From Hymenobacter puniceus (GTDB lineage Bacteria; Bacteroidota; Bacteroidia; Cytophagales; Hymenobacteraceae), in NCBI RefSeq assembly GCF_014333525.1, contig NZ_JACSCX010000003.1, positions 434,001-498,000 on the forward strand: a stretch of 64,000 nucleotides of DNA, read 5' to 3'. Position 1 is the first letter of the stretch. Each line of letters opens with the position of its first letter. Under the pieces are notes generated by a model. It did no database searches and had not been told where the DNA came from. It worked only from the letters and a program-made list of their open reading frames with translations. Below are positions 29,087 to 38,574 of this stretch, in pieces. Made by a program: the position numbers and the translations under genes.

Positions 29087-30490
29087 CTACCGCACCCGGT
29101 AACCGTTCAGGGCATAAAACAGCAGGTAGGCATAGCAGAGGGCCGGCAGCACAAACGCCACCCGGATGCCGCCGCCGTGCGTGGCCAGCAAGCCCATCAG
29201 CGGCGGAATGATGGCCCCGCCCACGATGGCCATAATCAGGTATGAGGAGCCCTGCTTGGTGAATTTGCCGAGGCCCGTAATGGCCAGCGGAAACACCACC
29301 GGCCAGATAATGGCGTTGCAGAGGCCGCACAGCACCACCAGCCACAGCGCCGTTTCGCCGGTGCTAATGATGGATAGCAGCACGAACAGCGTACCGGCGG
29401 CACACACGCCGGCCAGCAGCTTGCGGGCATCAAAGCGGGTGAGCAGCGGAATGCCGATGATGCGGCCGACCATCACCCCAAACCAATACGACGACACCAG
29501 CACCGCGCCCACGGCCTTCGTAAAGCCGCTGCTGGTATCAATTGGGTCGGGGGTGTTGCCGAACAAAGCGGCGGCCCAGCTGGTGGCCACGCTCAGGCCG
29601 CGCACCAACTCTTGCGTAAAGCCGCTAAGCTGGCTGATGTTCTGGCTTTCGCCGTAGCGGATGATAAACGAGCCAATGCCAACTTCCACGCCCACGTAGG
29701 TGAAAATGGCCACCACGCCCAGGGCCAGGTGGCGGAAATCGAGGGCGGAGCGGCGGCCGGTTTCGGCGGCGGCCTGCGCGGCGGCGGCTTCTTCATCGGC
29801 GGGCAGGCTCTCTACCTCAGGCAGGCGCACCAGGAAAAACAGTGCCGCCAGCACCGCCAGAAACACCGCCAGCCCCAAATACAGCGGCTTCACTAGCGTG
29901 GCTTCCTGGGTGAGGCGCTGCTCCAGCGGCAGCTGCGCCAGACGGGCCTTCAGCACGGCCGAGCCGCCGAACAGAATCAGCCCGCCAATAAGCGGCGAAA
30001 TGGTGCCGCCCAACCCGTTGGCCACGCCCACGATGCTCACCCGGCTGGCCGCCGTTCGTGCCGGCCCCAGCACCGATACGTAGGGGTTGGCTGCCACCTG
30101 CAGCAGCGTGATGCCAGCACCCAGAAAGCTCAGCGCCAGCAGAAATAGGGCAAACGTGCGCGAGTTGGCGGCCGGCACAAACAGCAGCGCTCCGCAGGCC
30201 ATAATCAGCAGCCCTAGCACAATGCCGCGCTTGAAACCCATTCGCTCCAGCAGCTTGCCCGCCGGCAGCGACATCAGAAAATACGCCCCAAAAAAGGCCG
30301 ACTGTACCGCCGTCGACTGGAAGTCGGTGAGCTGGCACACGTCCTTGAGGTAGGGCATGAGCACGTCGTTGAAGTTGGTGACGGCCCCGAACAGAAAGAA
30401 CAGGGTGGTCATCAGCACCATCGGGCCCGCGTAGGAGCGGGTGGTGCCGGCGGTGGCAAGCGGGGTGGAGGACGTAACGGGAGCAGCCAT
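29087..30490 (-). CDS. Sugar MFS transporter (FucP/GluP type)
   Basis: A 467-residue 12-helix sugar:proton symporter of the fucose/glucose-galactose branch of the major facilitator superfamily. Signatures: FFLFGAVTNFNDVLMPYLKD (helix 1), QSAFFGAYFLMSLPAGKLLERMGFKRG (helix 2 and loop), LLQVAANPYVSVLGP (helix 4), and in the C half VFPLAITGLGKFTKQGSSYLIMAIVGGAIIPPLMG. The N-terminal 20 residues are a disordered Thr/Ala stretch. The specificity between glucose, galactose, fucose and others cannot be read. It is not next to sugar genes here; it stands alone, and a strong hairpin terminates it. Confidence 0.9.
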   Translation of the reverse strand: MAAPVTSSTPLATAGTTRSYAGPMVLMTTLFFLFGAVTNFNDVLMPYLKDVCQLTDFQSTAVQSAFFGAYFLMSLPAGKLLERMGFKRGIVLGLLIMACGALLFVPAANSRTFALFLLALSFLGAGITLLQVAANPYVSVLGPARTAASRVSIVGVANGLGGTISPLIGGLILFGGSAVLKARLAQLPLEQRLTQEATLVKPLYLGLAVFLAVLAALFFLVRLPEVESLPADEEAAAAQAAAETGRRSALDFRHLALGVVAIFTYVGVEVGIGSFIIRYGESQNISQLSGFTQELVRGLSVATSWAAALFGNTPDPIDTSSGFTKAVGAVLVSSYWFGVMVGRIIGIPLLTRFDARKLLAGVCAAGTLFVLLSIISTGETALWLVVLCGLCNAIIWPVVFPLAITGLGKFTKQGSSYLIMAIVGGAIIPPLMGLLATHGGGIRVAFVLPALCYAYLLFYALNGYRVR

Positions 30491-30652
30491 GCAGGAGCGG
30501 GGTAGAAAGAAAAAAAGCCGGCCCGGGGCTGGCTAAGCAATGCTACGGAGTTTTTGGCAGAAGTGCAGCGGGAGGTGAACTCAACCAAATAAAGCAGCCA
30601 GCTTCAGAGTTTTACTCACAAGGAAATATGGAGCTTTTATTCTCACTTTCTG

Positions 30653-30970
30653 CTAACGCCGGCCAAACGTTTCGAACAGCCAAATACCTAGCATTGGGAG
30701 CAGGAGAATGAAAGGCACCGCCAGGTAGAAGAGACGTTTGGATTTTGCTTTAATGGCTGCTACGATAAAGCCGATTTCGTACATAACCAGCAACGCAATT
30801 GTGCTATAAAACAGGCCTAGACCCGCGGTAGCCGTTGCGTAATTATTATCCTCAGAGTATTCTTCCCAGTAGAGAAAATGCACGACGAAAAGCCACCAAG
30901 AGAAATAGAGTAGTAGTGCTACTAACGCAACGCCAAAATAGCTATTGAGGAGCTTGATTGTGTCTTTCAC
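30653..30970 (-). CDS. Small hypothetical membrane protein
   Basis: A 105-residue protein with three transmembrane segments (LNSYFGVALVALLLYFSWWLF, FYSTIALLVMYEIGFIVAA, LFYLAVPFILLLPMLGIWLF). Start by GTG at 30970 (KDTIKLLNSYF) fits; a GTG at 31000 would overlap the aquaporin stop codon. The frame open further upstream is only antisense-frame shadow of the aquaporin gene. It lies 20 bases downstream of the aquaporin gene on the same strand, so co-expression is likely. It belongs to no family that I recognise. Confidence 0.65.
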   Translation of the reverse strand: MKDTIKLLNSYFGVALVALLLYFSWWLFVVHFLYWEEYSEDNNYATATAGLGLFYSTIALLVMYEIGFIVAAIKAKSKRLFYLAVPFILLLPMLGIWLFETFGRR

Positions 30971-30990
30971 TGAACACGAGCTTTTACGAC

Positions 30991-31656
30991 TTATTCGCAC
31001 TCCTCCGCCTTCACCACCGGCCGCGTCAGGAACTTCCAGGTGAAGACGGCCGCAATGGCGCCCACAGTAGGTGCCACCAGATACAGCCACAGGTGCTCCA
31101 GATGCCCCGACACCAGCGCCGGTGCCAGCGAGCGGGCCGGGTTCATGGAGGCGCCGCAGATGGGGCCGGCAAACATGGCTTCCAGCAGTACCACCGCCCC
31201 GATGGCCAGCCCCGCAAACATGCCCTGCTCTTTGGAGCCGCAGGCCACGTTCAGAATTACGAGCATCAGGAAGTAGGTGAGAATAAATTCCAGCGCGAAT
31301 GACTGCCCCTCGGGGCCGGCCGGCAGCGTGGCGCCCAGCAGTTCGTTGGCCGGAAATAGGTAGCGCAGCACCGCGCTGGCCAGCACGGCCCCTATCAGCT
31401 GGCTGATGATGTAGGGCAGCACCTGCCGCCCCGCAAACCGCCCTGCAACAGTGAAGGCCACCGTCACGGCCGGGTTGAAGTGGGCGCCCGACACGTTGCC
31501 CAGCGCATAAATCATGGCACTCACGATGAGCCCGAACGTCATGGCTACGCCTACGTGCGTGATGGCGCCGTGCGTTTCCTGGTTGATGATGATGGCGCCG
31601 GTGCCACAGAACACAATGGCGAAGGTGCCCAGAACCTCAGAAACGTACCGCTGCAT
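30991..31656 (-). CDS. Aquaporin family channel, NIP-like
   Basis: A 221-residue MIP family channel with both pore motifs: SGAHFNPAVTVAF and GASMNPARSLAPAL. By alignment to AqpZ, the selectivity filter would be Phe, Ala, Ala, Arg, where AqpZ has Phe, His, Thr, Arg. The lack of His and the phrase ICGASMNPARSLAPAL look like NIP-type (nodulin 26-like) intrinsic proteins, which conduct small uncharged solutes such as glycerol, boric or arsenous acid. Thus I call it a wider pore than a pure water channel (inference). It is followed by a small membrane protein gene. Confidence 0.9.
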   Translation of the reverse strand: MQRYVSEVLGTFAIVFCGTGAIIINQETHGAITHVGVAMTFGLIVSAMIYALGNVSGAHFNPAVTVAFTVAGRFAGRQVLPYIISQLIGAVLASAVLRYLFPANELLGATLPAGPEGQSFALEFILTYFLMLVILNVACGSKEQGMFAGLAIGAVVLLEAMFAGPICGASMNPARSLAPALVSGHLEHLWLYLVAPTVGAIAAVFTWKFLTRPVVKAEECE

Positions 31657-31744
31657 ACATCAGACTAAATAGGATGGCGAGGCATACGGCCGGCCAGAGC
31701 ACGCCGGATTGGGGCGGCCGCCGCAAACAAACGGAATTTCCGGC

Positions 31745-32773
31745 TTAGAGCGGAAACTGCCGGCGCAGCTGCTGGTAGCCGGGGTGGTCATCGAGGCTGG
31801 TGAGGCTCTCAAACATGCTGATAAAGGTGCGCACCAGCTCGGGGTCGGTGGTTTGCAGGGCCCGGGCCTCGGCCACCCGATCCAGGTTGTACTGGCCCAG
31901 AAACACCACCAGCGCCCGAAACGGCTCCTTGGCTTCGGCATCGAAGCGGAGCAGCAGCTGCAGGGGCAGCACCGGTACTAGCTGATGGATGCCCAGGCCG
32001 GCCGCACGCTGCTCGGGGTGCTCCGAGAGCGTCTGGAAGGCATCGTCGAGTTGGCGCAGAGTGGCCAGGTGCTGGTCGCGGTGCTCGGTCCAGTAGTCAA
32101 GGTCAACGCTTTCGGCTTCCGGATGAAACTGCTGCCACACACCCTGTACGTAATGGTGCAGCCGGCCGTGCTGGTCGGCGGTCGGGGGCTGGGTTTCGGG
32201 CAGTTCGTCGGCGGCTAGCGTGGCCAGGTAGAATTCGCGGGCGTCGCGGGCGCGGTCCAGCAGCAGGTCGTGGATCCGGTCGGTGAGGGCGCGCATTTCG
32301 CGCTGGTTGAGCTCGGGGCGGTGGTGGCGGGCATAAAACGTGCCGATGGCGGCCGAGTCGGTCATCAAAGCCAGATACTCGCTGCCGGCCGACTCTTCCA
32401 GAAACTCCGCCATGCGCAGCATAATCGGCTGAAAACCTTTGTACAGCTCCCGCGTGGCGTCGCTGATGGTCACAACAGCACTTTTGATCTGCTCTTCCAC
32501 GGCGCTGCTGCGCTCTACCAGCTGCCGGGTTTCCTGGGCCAGCTGCTGCATCTGGGTGAGGGCCTGGTCGGTGTTGCGGGAGGCATCATCGGCCGCTTTC
32601 CAGCTCTGAAACGCCACAAACAGACCCAGAAACGACGCGACGCTGCCGATAATGGAGTAATGGCCGTTTATCGCCTCGTAAGCGGTCAGCCCCAGCACAA
32701 TCAGGGCCAGAAACAGCACCAGATAGAACAGGGAGCTTTTGTTGGGGTCGAAGAGGAAGGTAGAGCGGGACAT
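31745..32773 (-). CDS. Hypothetical membrane protein with coiled coil
   Basis: A 342-residue protein I do not recognise. From the ATG at 32773 (MSRSTFLFDPNKSS) there are two closely spaced transmembrane segments (YLVLFLALIVLGLTAYEAI and IIGSVASFLGLFVAF), then a coiled-coil region (about residues 55-115; TDQALTQMQQLAQETRQLVE, EEQIKSAVVTISDATREL) and a large cytoplasmic helical domain rich in Glu, Arg and Gln (about 120-340). This layout is seen in predicted signalling or membrane-stress proteins, but no kinase, cyclase or nuclease motif is present. It stands alone, divergent from the pectin locus. Confidence 0.72.
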   Translation of the reverse strand: MSRSTFLFDPNKSSLFYLVLFLALIVLGLTAYEAINGHYSIIGSVASFLGLFVAFQSWKAADDASRNTDQALTQMQQLAQETRQLVERSSAVEEQIKSAVVTISDATRELYKGFQPIMLRMAEFLEESAGSEYLALMTDSAAIGTFYARHHRPELNQREMRALTDRIHDLLLDRARDAREFYLATLAADELPETQPPTADQHGRLHHYVQGVWQQFHPEAESVDLDYWTEHRDQHLATLRQLDDAFQTLSEHPEQRAAGLGIHQLVPVLPLQLLLRFDAEAKEPFRALVVFLGQYNLDRVAEARALQTTDPELVRTFISMFESLTSLDDHPGYQQLRRQFPL

Positions 32774-32923
32774 AGCAGGGGAGACAGTTGGCGGCCTAAT
32801 ATTACCAAGTATAACGGCGGACAAGCCGGGTCAAGCGGTGCGCACCGCACAGTACAGGAGGGTTGGCCCAGCAGATACCACTTCCTTGAGTTGTATTCCC
32901 CGCCCTAACCTCTTTTCTGCCCT

Positions 32924-34150
32924 ATGAAACCCCACCCGTTTATTGCGTTGCTGAGCGGCCTGGCACTGCTAAGTACCGGCGCGCTGGCCCAGGCTACACT
33001 CGTGACTGGGGCGCAAATGCCCATGCCCGCCGCCGAGTGGATCGACCAGGACACCGGCCACCGCGTGATGCGCCTCACCCCGCTGGGCGGCAATAACAAC
33101 AGCTTCTACTTCCACAATAAGCCCTTTCTGGCGGCTAAAGGCAGCGACGGCGACCAGATGGTGTTCTACCATTCCGATGCCCAGGGCAAGCAGCTGCGCA
33201 CCATCAACCTGAAGACGCGCGCGGTGCAGCCGCTCACGCGCTACTTCCAGAAGATGAGCGGCGAAATTGTAGCCCCCAAGCGCAGGGAGGTGTTCTACCA
33301 GACCGGCGACTCGGTATACGCCACCCACGTCGATACTCGAAAAACGCGGCTGGTATTCGTGTTTCCCCAAGATTTCCGGGCCAGCATCACCACCCTGAAC
33401 GCCGACGAAACTCAGCTCGGCGGGGCCTGGGCTTCTGATGCGGAAAAGGAGATTTCGCGGCAGTATCCGGAGAAAAAGGACTACTTCCGCCGCATCTACG
33501 AATCGAAGCTGCCGCGCACCTTATTCACAGTGAGCACCGAGGGCGGCCAGCTCAGCAAGCTGTTCACGGACACGGCCTGGCTGAACCACGTGCAGTTTTC
33601 GCCCACTGACCCGAAGCTGCTCATGTTCTGCCACGAAGGCCCTTGGGAGTTGGTGGACCGCATCTGGACCATCGACACGAAAACCAAGGCGGTGAAGCTG
33701 GTGCACAAGCGCACGATGGACCGCGAAATATTCGGCCACGAGTGGTTTGCGCCCGACGGCAAAACCATCTGGTTTGACCACCAGCTGCCGCGCGGCGCCA
33801 CGTTCTTCGTGACGGGCACCAACCTGAAAACCGGCAAAGAGAAGAAGTACGAGCTGACCCGCGACGAGTGGAGCGTGCACTACACCATTTCGCCCGACCA
33901 GAAAACGTTTGCTGGCGACGGCGGCTACCCCAGCTCGGTGGCGCACTCGCCCAACGGCCAGTGGATCTACCTGTTCCGGCCTGATAACGACAAATTCAAA
34001 GCCGAGAAGCTGGTGAACCTGGCCAAGCACAACTACCACCTGGAGCCCAACGTGCATTTCTCCCCCGACGGCAAATGGCTGATCTTTCGGGCCAATTTCG
34101 AAGGCGAAAACCAAGTGTACGCCGTGGAAATAGCCAAAGCCGCCTCGTAG
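32924..34150 (+). CDS. Oligogalacturonate lyase, PL22 family
   Basis: PL22 enzymes cleave short oligogalacturonides by beta-elimination, giving unsaturated monouronate (5-keto-4-deoxyuronate). The 408-residue protein has a signal peptide (GLALLSTGALAQ) and a seven-bladed beta-propeller. Family signatures include WIDQDTGHRVMRLTPLGGNN, NSFYFHNKPFLA, FCHEGPWELVDRIW (His and Glu near the active site), GHEWFAPDGKTIWFDH and LEPNVHFSPDGKWLIFRANF. It opens the pectin locus. As it acts after galacturonan chains have been shortened, it fits with the GH28 and GH105 enzymes downstream. The signal peptide places it in the periplasm. Confidence 0.92.
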   Translation: MKPHPFIALLSGLALLSTGALAQATLVTGAQMPMPAAEWIDQDTGHRVMRLTPLGGNNNSFYFHNKPFLAAKGSDGDQMVFYHSDAQGKQLRTINLKTRAVQPLTRYFQKMSGEIVAPKRREVFYQTGDSVYATHVDTRKTRLVFVFPQDFRASITTLNADETQLGGAWASDAEKEISRQYPEKKDYFRRIYESKLPRTLFTVSTEGGQLSKLFTDTAWLNHVQFSPTDPKLLMFCHEGPWELVDRIWTIDTKTKAVKLVHKRTMDREIFGHEWFAPDGKTIWFDHQLPRGATFFVTGTNLKTGKEKKYELTRDEWSVHYTISPDQKTFAGDGGYPSSVAHSPNGQWIYLFRPDNDKFKAEKLVNLAKHNYHLEPNVHFSPDGKWLIFRANFEGENQVYAVEIAKAAS

Positions 34151-34167
34151 AAACCGACACAAAACAC

Positions 34168-34253
34168 CGTCATGCTGAGCTTGTCGAAGCATCTCTCCCG
34201 CTTCGTTAAGATTACCACTGCGGTAGAGATGCTTCGACAAGCTCAGCATGACG
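34168..34253. repeat. Dispersed palindrome, family 1, copy 3
   Basis: Inverted repeat opening CGTCATGCTGAGCTTGTCGA and closing with the complement (GACAAGCTCAGCATGACG), with GAAGCATCTC cores in each arm. It lies in the 140-bp gap between the PL22 and GH105 genes. Confidence 0.93.
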
Positions 34254-34290
34254 AACTGGGTATCATAACCGACGACCTCAAACCCACCCA

Positions 34291-35415
34291 ATGCTCAAAT
34301 CCATTCTCACGGCCTGCCTGCTGGCCTTGCTTACGCTGACGACGCAGGCCCAGAAGCTGCCCAAAAAGAAGGCCATCCTCAAAACGATGACCCGCGCCAA
34401 CGACTACTTCATGCAGAAGTGGCCCGACACCGGCAAGGAAATCACGACCAACAAAACCCGCCCCAGCCACATCTGGACCCGCGCCGTGTACTACGAGGGC
34501 CTGCTGGCGCTGCACAGCGTAGACAAGCAGCAGCGCTACTACGACTACGCCGTGGACTGGAGCCAGAAGCACCAGTGGGGCCTGCACCGCGGCATCGAAA
34601 CCCGCAACGCCGACAACCAGTGCGCCGGTCAGACCTACCTCGCCCTCTACGAACTGGACCCGCAGCCCGAGCGGATGCGCGACATCAAAGCCAGCATTGA
34701 CCTGATGGTGAAAAGCCCGCAGGTAGACGACTGGTGGTGGATTGACGCCCTGCAAATGGCCATGCCTATCTATGCCAAGCTGGGTGCCATCACCCAGGAT
34801 ACGGCCTACTACGAGAAGATGTACCGCCTCTACAACTACTCGAAAACCCGGCACGGCGGCAACGGCCTCTACAACTCGCAGGACCAGCTGTGGTGGCGCG
34901 ACAAAGACTTCGTGCCGCCTTACAAGGAGCCTAACGGCGAGGATTGCTACTGGAGCCGCGGCAATGGCTGGGTGGTGGCGGCCATGGTGCGCGTGCTGGA
35001 AATAATGCCCAAGGGAGCCCCGCACCGCGAAGAATACGAGCAGATGTATTTGGCCATGATGAAGGCCCTGCCACCGCTGCAGCGCCCTGACGGCTACTGG
35101 AACGTGAGTTTGCACGACCCCACCAACTACGGCGGCAAAGAGCTGACCGGCACGGCGCTGTTCACCTACGGCATGGCCTGGGGTATCAACCACGGCCTGC
35201 TCGACGCCAAGCAGTACCAGCCCATCATCACGAAAGCTTGGAACGCCCTAGCCACCGAATGCGTGCACCCGAACGGCTTCCTGGGCTACGTGCAGGGCAC
35301 CGGCAAGGAGCCCAAAGATGGCCAGCCCGTGAGCTACACCAGCAAGCCCGACTTCGAGGACTACGGCCTCGGCTGCTTCCTGCTCGCCGGCACGGAGCTG
35401 GTGAAAATGAAGTAA
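34291..35415 (+). CDS. Unsaturated rhamnogalacturonyl/glucuronyl hydrolase, GH105
   Basis: GH105 (YteR/RhiN type) hydrolyses the unsaturated uronic acid left by lyases at the non-reducing end, often on rhamnogalacturonan fragments. The 374-residue protein has a signal peptide (LLALLTLTTQAQ) and the (alpha/alpha)6 barrel: HIWTRAVYYEGLLALH, GLHRGIETRNADNQCAGQTY (Asp of the active site), DDWWWIDALQMAMP (second catalytic Asp), LYNSQDQLWWRDKDFVPP and EDCYWSRGNGWVVAA. It matches family length. It acts downstream of lyases such as the PL22 gene beside it. Confidence 0.93.
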   Translation: MLKSILTACLLALLTLTTQAQKLPKKKAILKTMTRANDYFMQKWPDTGKEITTNKTRPSHIWTRAVYYEGLLALHSVDKQQRYYDYAVDWSQKHQWGLHRGIETRNADNQCAGQTYLALYELDPQPERMRDIKASIDLMVKSPQVDDWWWIDALQMAMPIYAKLGAITQDTAYYEKMYRLYNYSKTRHGGNGLYNSQDQLWWRDKDFVPPYKEPNGEDCYWSRGNGWVVAAMVRVLEIMPKGAPHREEYEQMYLAMMKALPPLQRPDGYWNVSLHDPTNYGGKELTGTALFTYGMAWGINHGLLDAKQYQPIITKAWNALATECVHPNGFLGYVQGTGKEPKDGQPVSYTSKPDFEDYGLGCFLLAGTELVKMK

Positions 35416-35429
35416 AAGTGTAAGAAATG

Positions 35430-35528
35430 AACGTCATGCTGAGCTTGTCGAAGCATCTCTACCGCTTCGTTGCAATAGCATTAGCTAGCCAGGGGCAGAG
35501 ATGCTTCGACTTCGCTCAGCATGACGTT
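35430..35528. repeat. Dispersed palindrome, family 1, copy 4
   Basis: Inverted repeat opening AACGTCATGCTGAGCTTGTC and closing GCTCAGCATGACGTT, in the gap between the GH105 and GH106 genes. Arms carry GAAGCATCTCT and its complement; the centre is less regular than in the other copies. Confidence 0.9.
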
Positions 35529-35556
35529 CTGAAATATCCATTGCCACCCCGCCCCC

Positions 35557-38430
35557 ATGAAACCCACTCTCGCTTTTTCCCTGCTCGTTGCCGCCACTCT
35601 AGCCCAGGCGCCCGCCCGTGCCCAACAGGCGCCGCGCTGGCCGGAAATCACGCAGCAGCACAAGCCCTGGACGCGCTGGTGGTGGCAGGGCAGCGCCGTG
35701 AACGAGCAGGACCTCACGCGCCTGCTCACGCAGTACCAGCAGGCGGGGCTGGGGGGCGTGGAAATCACGCCGATTTATGGCGTGAAGGGCACCGAAAACC
35801 AGTTCATCAGCTTCCTGGCGCCGCGCTGGATGGACATGCTGCAGCACACGCTCACGGAGGCCGGGCGGCTGGGGCTGGGCGTGGACATGGCGCAGGCGTC
35901 GGGCTGGCCGTTTGGCGGGCCCTGGGTGACGCCCGACGACGCCTGTAAGTACGTGGCGCACCAGACCTACACCGTGGCGGGCGGCGCCCAGCTGCAGGAG
36001 CCCGTGCGCTTTCTGCAGAAGCCGCTGGTGAAAACCGTCGGCCAGCCCATCGACATCAAGCAGCTGGCTGACCCTATCACCAAAAACCCGAATCTGCAGC
36101 TGCACGCCTTCGACCAGGTGCGCTTCGAGAAGCTGCTGCCGCTGCAGGCCCTGGTGGCGTATTCCGACAAGGGCCAGACGCTGGATTTGACCCGCAAAGT
36201 GGACGCCGCCGGTAAACTAAACTGGACTGCCCCGACGGGTGCCGCCTGGACGCTCTACGCCGTGTTTGAGGGCTGGCACGGCAAGCAGGTGGAGCGCGCC
36301 GGCCCCGGCGGCGAGGGCGACGTCATCGACCACTTCTCCAAAACCGCCACCCAGCACTACCTGGCGCGCTTCGATGAGGCCTTCAAGGGCCGCAACGTGC
36401 AGTCTATCCGGGCTTTTTTCAACGATTCGTATGAGGTAGACGACGCGCAGGGCGAAGGCAACTGGACGCCGCAGATGTTCAGTGAATTCCAAAAGCGCCG
36501 CGGCTACGATTTGCGCCAGCATCTGCCGGCCTTGTTCAGCAAGGAGGCCGAAGACCAGCAGCACCAGCGTGTGCTCAGCGACTACCGCGAAACGGTGTCG
36601 GAGCTGCTGCTCGAAAACTACACCCAAACCTGGCACGACTGGGCCAAAACGCACGGCGCGCTTATCCGCAACCAGGCCCACGGCTCCCCGGCCAACATCC
36701 TCGACCTGTACGCCGCCACCGATATCCCGGAAACCGAGGGCGAGGATCTGCTGCGTTTGAAATTCGCCTCATCGGCGGCGCACGTTACCGGCAAGCAGCT
36801 TACCTCGTCGGAGTCGGCGACCTGGGAGAATGACCATTTTCTCTCGAAGCTCAGCGACGTGAAGAAAGCCATGGACATGATGCTGCTCGGGGGCGTGAAC
36901 CACACGTTTTACCACGGCACCAACTACTCGCCGCAGGCTGCGGCGTGGCCAGGCTGGCTGTTCTACGCGGCCGTGCACTTCAACCCCAACAACACCTTCT
37001 GGAACGATTTCGGGCAGCTGAACCGCTACGTGGCGCACTGCCAGAGCTTTTTGCAGGCCGGCCAGCCCGCCAACGATGTGCTGGTGTATCTGCCCATCTA
37101 CGACTCCTATGCCCGCCCCGGCAAGGTACTGCTGCAGCACTTCGACGGCATCAGTCACGGCTTCAAGGGCATGCAGATGGGCGCTACCGGCGAGGAGATG
37201 CTGAAGCAGGGCTATGGCTTCGATTTTATTTCTGACAAGCAGCTGCGGCAAACGAAAACTACCGGCCGCACCCTACAAACCGGCGGCGGCACCGCCTACC
37301 AAACCTTGCTGCTGCCCGATGCGCGCCTCGTGCCGCTGGCCACGCTGGAACACTACCTGCAGCTGGCCCGCAACGGCGCCACGCTGGTAGTGCAAAACCA
37401 GCTTCCCACCGATGTGCCCGGCTTGGGCCAGCTCGATAAGCGCCGCACCACCTTTCGCAAGCTGCTGGCTGAGCTGAAATTTCAGCCCAGCGGCACGGCC
37501 GGCGTGCAGAAAGCAACGGTGGGCAAGGGCGCGGTGCTGGTGGGCAAAGATGTAAGCCAACTACTGGCGGCCGCCGGCGTGCAGCGCGAAGCCCTGACCG
37601 ACAGCGGCCTGCAGTTCGTGCGCCGCCGCCACGCCGCCGGGCACTACTACTTCCTGGCTAACTCCTCCGACAAACCGCTGGATGCCTGGGTGCCGCTGCA
37701 AACCGCCGCCAAATCAGTGGCGCTCTACAACCCCATGACCGAGCAGCTGGGGCTGGCTAACTGGCGCCAGTCGGCGAAGGGTACGCCGGAGGTGCGCCTG
37801 CAACTGGCCCCCGGCGAGTCGTGTTTGCTGGAAACCACCGGCGCCGCCCTGACCGGCCCCCTGTATGCCTACCATCAGGCCGCTGGCCCTGCGCAGCCTA
37901 TACAAGGCACCTGGAACGTGCGCTTCGTGTCGGGCGGGCCGGCGCTGCCGGCTCCGGCGCAGATGTCGGAGCTGAAATCGTGGACGGATTTCGGCGGTGA
38001 CGCCGGCCGGAAATTCTCCGGTACGGCGGCGTACACCATCAGCTTCCCGCAACCCACTGGCACCGGCGAGGGCTGGCTGCTGAACCTGGGCCTCGTGGCC
38101 GAAAGTGCCCGCGTGCAGCTGAACGGCCAGGAATTGGGCACGCTCATCGGCCCTAGCTACCAGGTGTTCATCCCGAAAAGCCAGCTGCAGGCCCGCAACA
38201 CCCTCACGGTCAGCGTCAGCAACGGCATGGCCAACCGCATCATCGATATGGACCGCAACCACGTGCCCTACAAGAATGCCTACAACATCAATATGTCGTC
38301 GAAGCTCAAGGAAAACCGGGGCACCGACGGCCTGTTCACCGCCGAGAAATGGGACCCGAAGGAGTCTGGTTTGCTGGGCCCAGTAACGCTCACGCCGGTA
38401 ACAGCCGGCGGCTCGGGCAAGATGCAATAG
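35557..38430 (+). CDS. Alpha-L-rhamnosidase, GH106
   Basis: GH106 inverting rhamnosidases remove L-rhamnose from rhamnogalacturonan I/II in a Ca2+-dependent way. The 957-residue protein has a signal peptide (FSLLVAATLAQAPARA) and begins WPEITQQHKPWTRWWWQGSA, followed by GGVEITPIYGVKG and the TIM-barrel segment LGLGVDMAQASGWPFGGP, all family signatures. The VRAFFNDSYEVDDAQG-like and EDLLRLKFASSAAHVTGKQL segments lead to the catalytic region (ESATWENDHF), while beta-sandwich domains fill the C-terminal third (WLLNLGLVAESARVQLNGQE). The end, KENRGTDGLFTAEKWDPKES, is usual in this family. It is the likely source of free rhamnose for this locus. Confidence 0.92.
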   Translation: MKPTLAFSLLVAATLAQAPARAQQAPRWPEITQQHKPWTRWWWQGSAVNEQDLTRLLTQYQQAGLGGVEITPIYGVKGTENQFISFLAPRWMDMLQHTLTEAGRLGLGVDMAQASGWPFGGPWVTPDDACKYVAHQTYTVAGGAQLQEPVRFLQKPLVKTVGQPIDIKQLADPITKNPNLQLHAFDQVRFEKLLPLQALVAYSDKGQTLDLTRKVDAAGKLNWTAPTGAAWTLYAVFEGWHGKQVERAGPGGEGDVIDHFSKTATQHYLARFDEAFKGRNVQSIRAFFNDSYEVDDAQGEGNWTPQMFSEFQKRRGYDLRQHLPALFSKEAEDQQHQRVLSDYRETVSELLLENYTQTWHDWAKTHGALIRNQAHGSPANILDLYAATDIPETEGEDLLRLKFASSAAHVTGKQLTSSESATWENDHFLSKLSDVKKAMDMMLLGGVNHTFYHGTNYSPQAAAWPGWLFYAAVHFNPNNTFWNDFGQLNRYVAHCQSFLQAGQPANDVLVYLPIYDSYARPGKVLLQHFDGISHGFKGMQMGATGEEMLKQGYGFDFISDKQLRQTKTTGRTLQTGGGTAYQTLLLPDARLVPLATLEHYLQLARNGATLVVQNQLPTDVPGLGQLDKRRTTFRKLLAELKFQPSGTAGVQKATVGKGAVLVGKDVSQLLAAAGVQREALTDSGLQFVRRRHAAGHYYFLANSSDKPLDAWVPLQTAAKSVALYNPMTEQLGLANWRQSAKGTPEVRLQLAPGESCLLETTGAALTGPLYAYHQAAGPAQPIQGTWNVRFVSGGPALPAPAQMSELKSWTDFGGDAGRKFSGTAAYTISFPQPTGTGEGWLLNLGLVAESARVQLNGQELGTLIGPSYQVFIPKSQLQARNTLTVSVSNGMANRIIDMDRNHVPYKNAYNINMSSKLKENRGTDGLFTAEKWDPKESGLLGPVTLTPVTAGGSGKMQ

Positions 38431-38455
38431 ATCGGTAAAACGCAATTCAACTCTT

Positions 38456-38551
38456 TCATCCTGAGTTTGCGAAGGACCTTGTCACAGGAGAACGAGACGT
38501 CGCAATGGCTGTCGTTCATGCAGGATAAGGTCCTTCGCAAGCGCAGGATGA
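38456..38551. repeat. Dispersed palindrome, family 2, copy 1
   Basis: Inverted repeat opening TCATCCTGAGTTTGCGAAGG and closing CTTCGCAAGCGCAGGATGA, with AAGGACCTT next to the left arm and AAGGTCCTT on the right. Family 2 is related in layout to family 1 but differs in sequence. It gives a false N-terminal extension to the next gene. Confidence 0.9.
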
Positions 38552-38574
38552 CAGGATGTTTTTCTTCATTAGTT

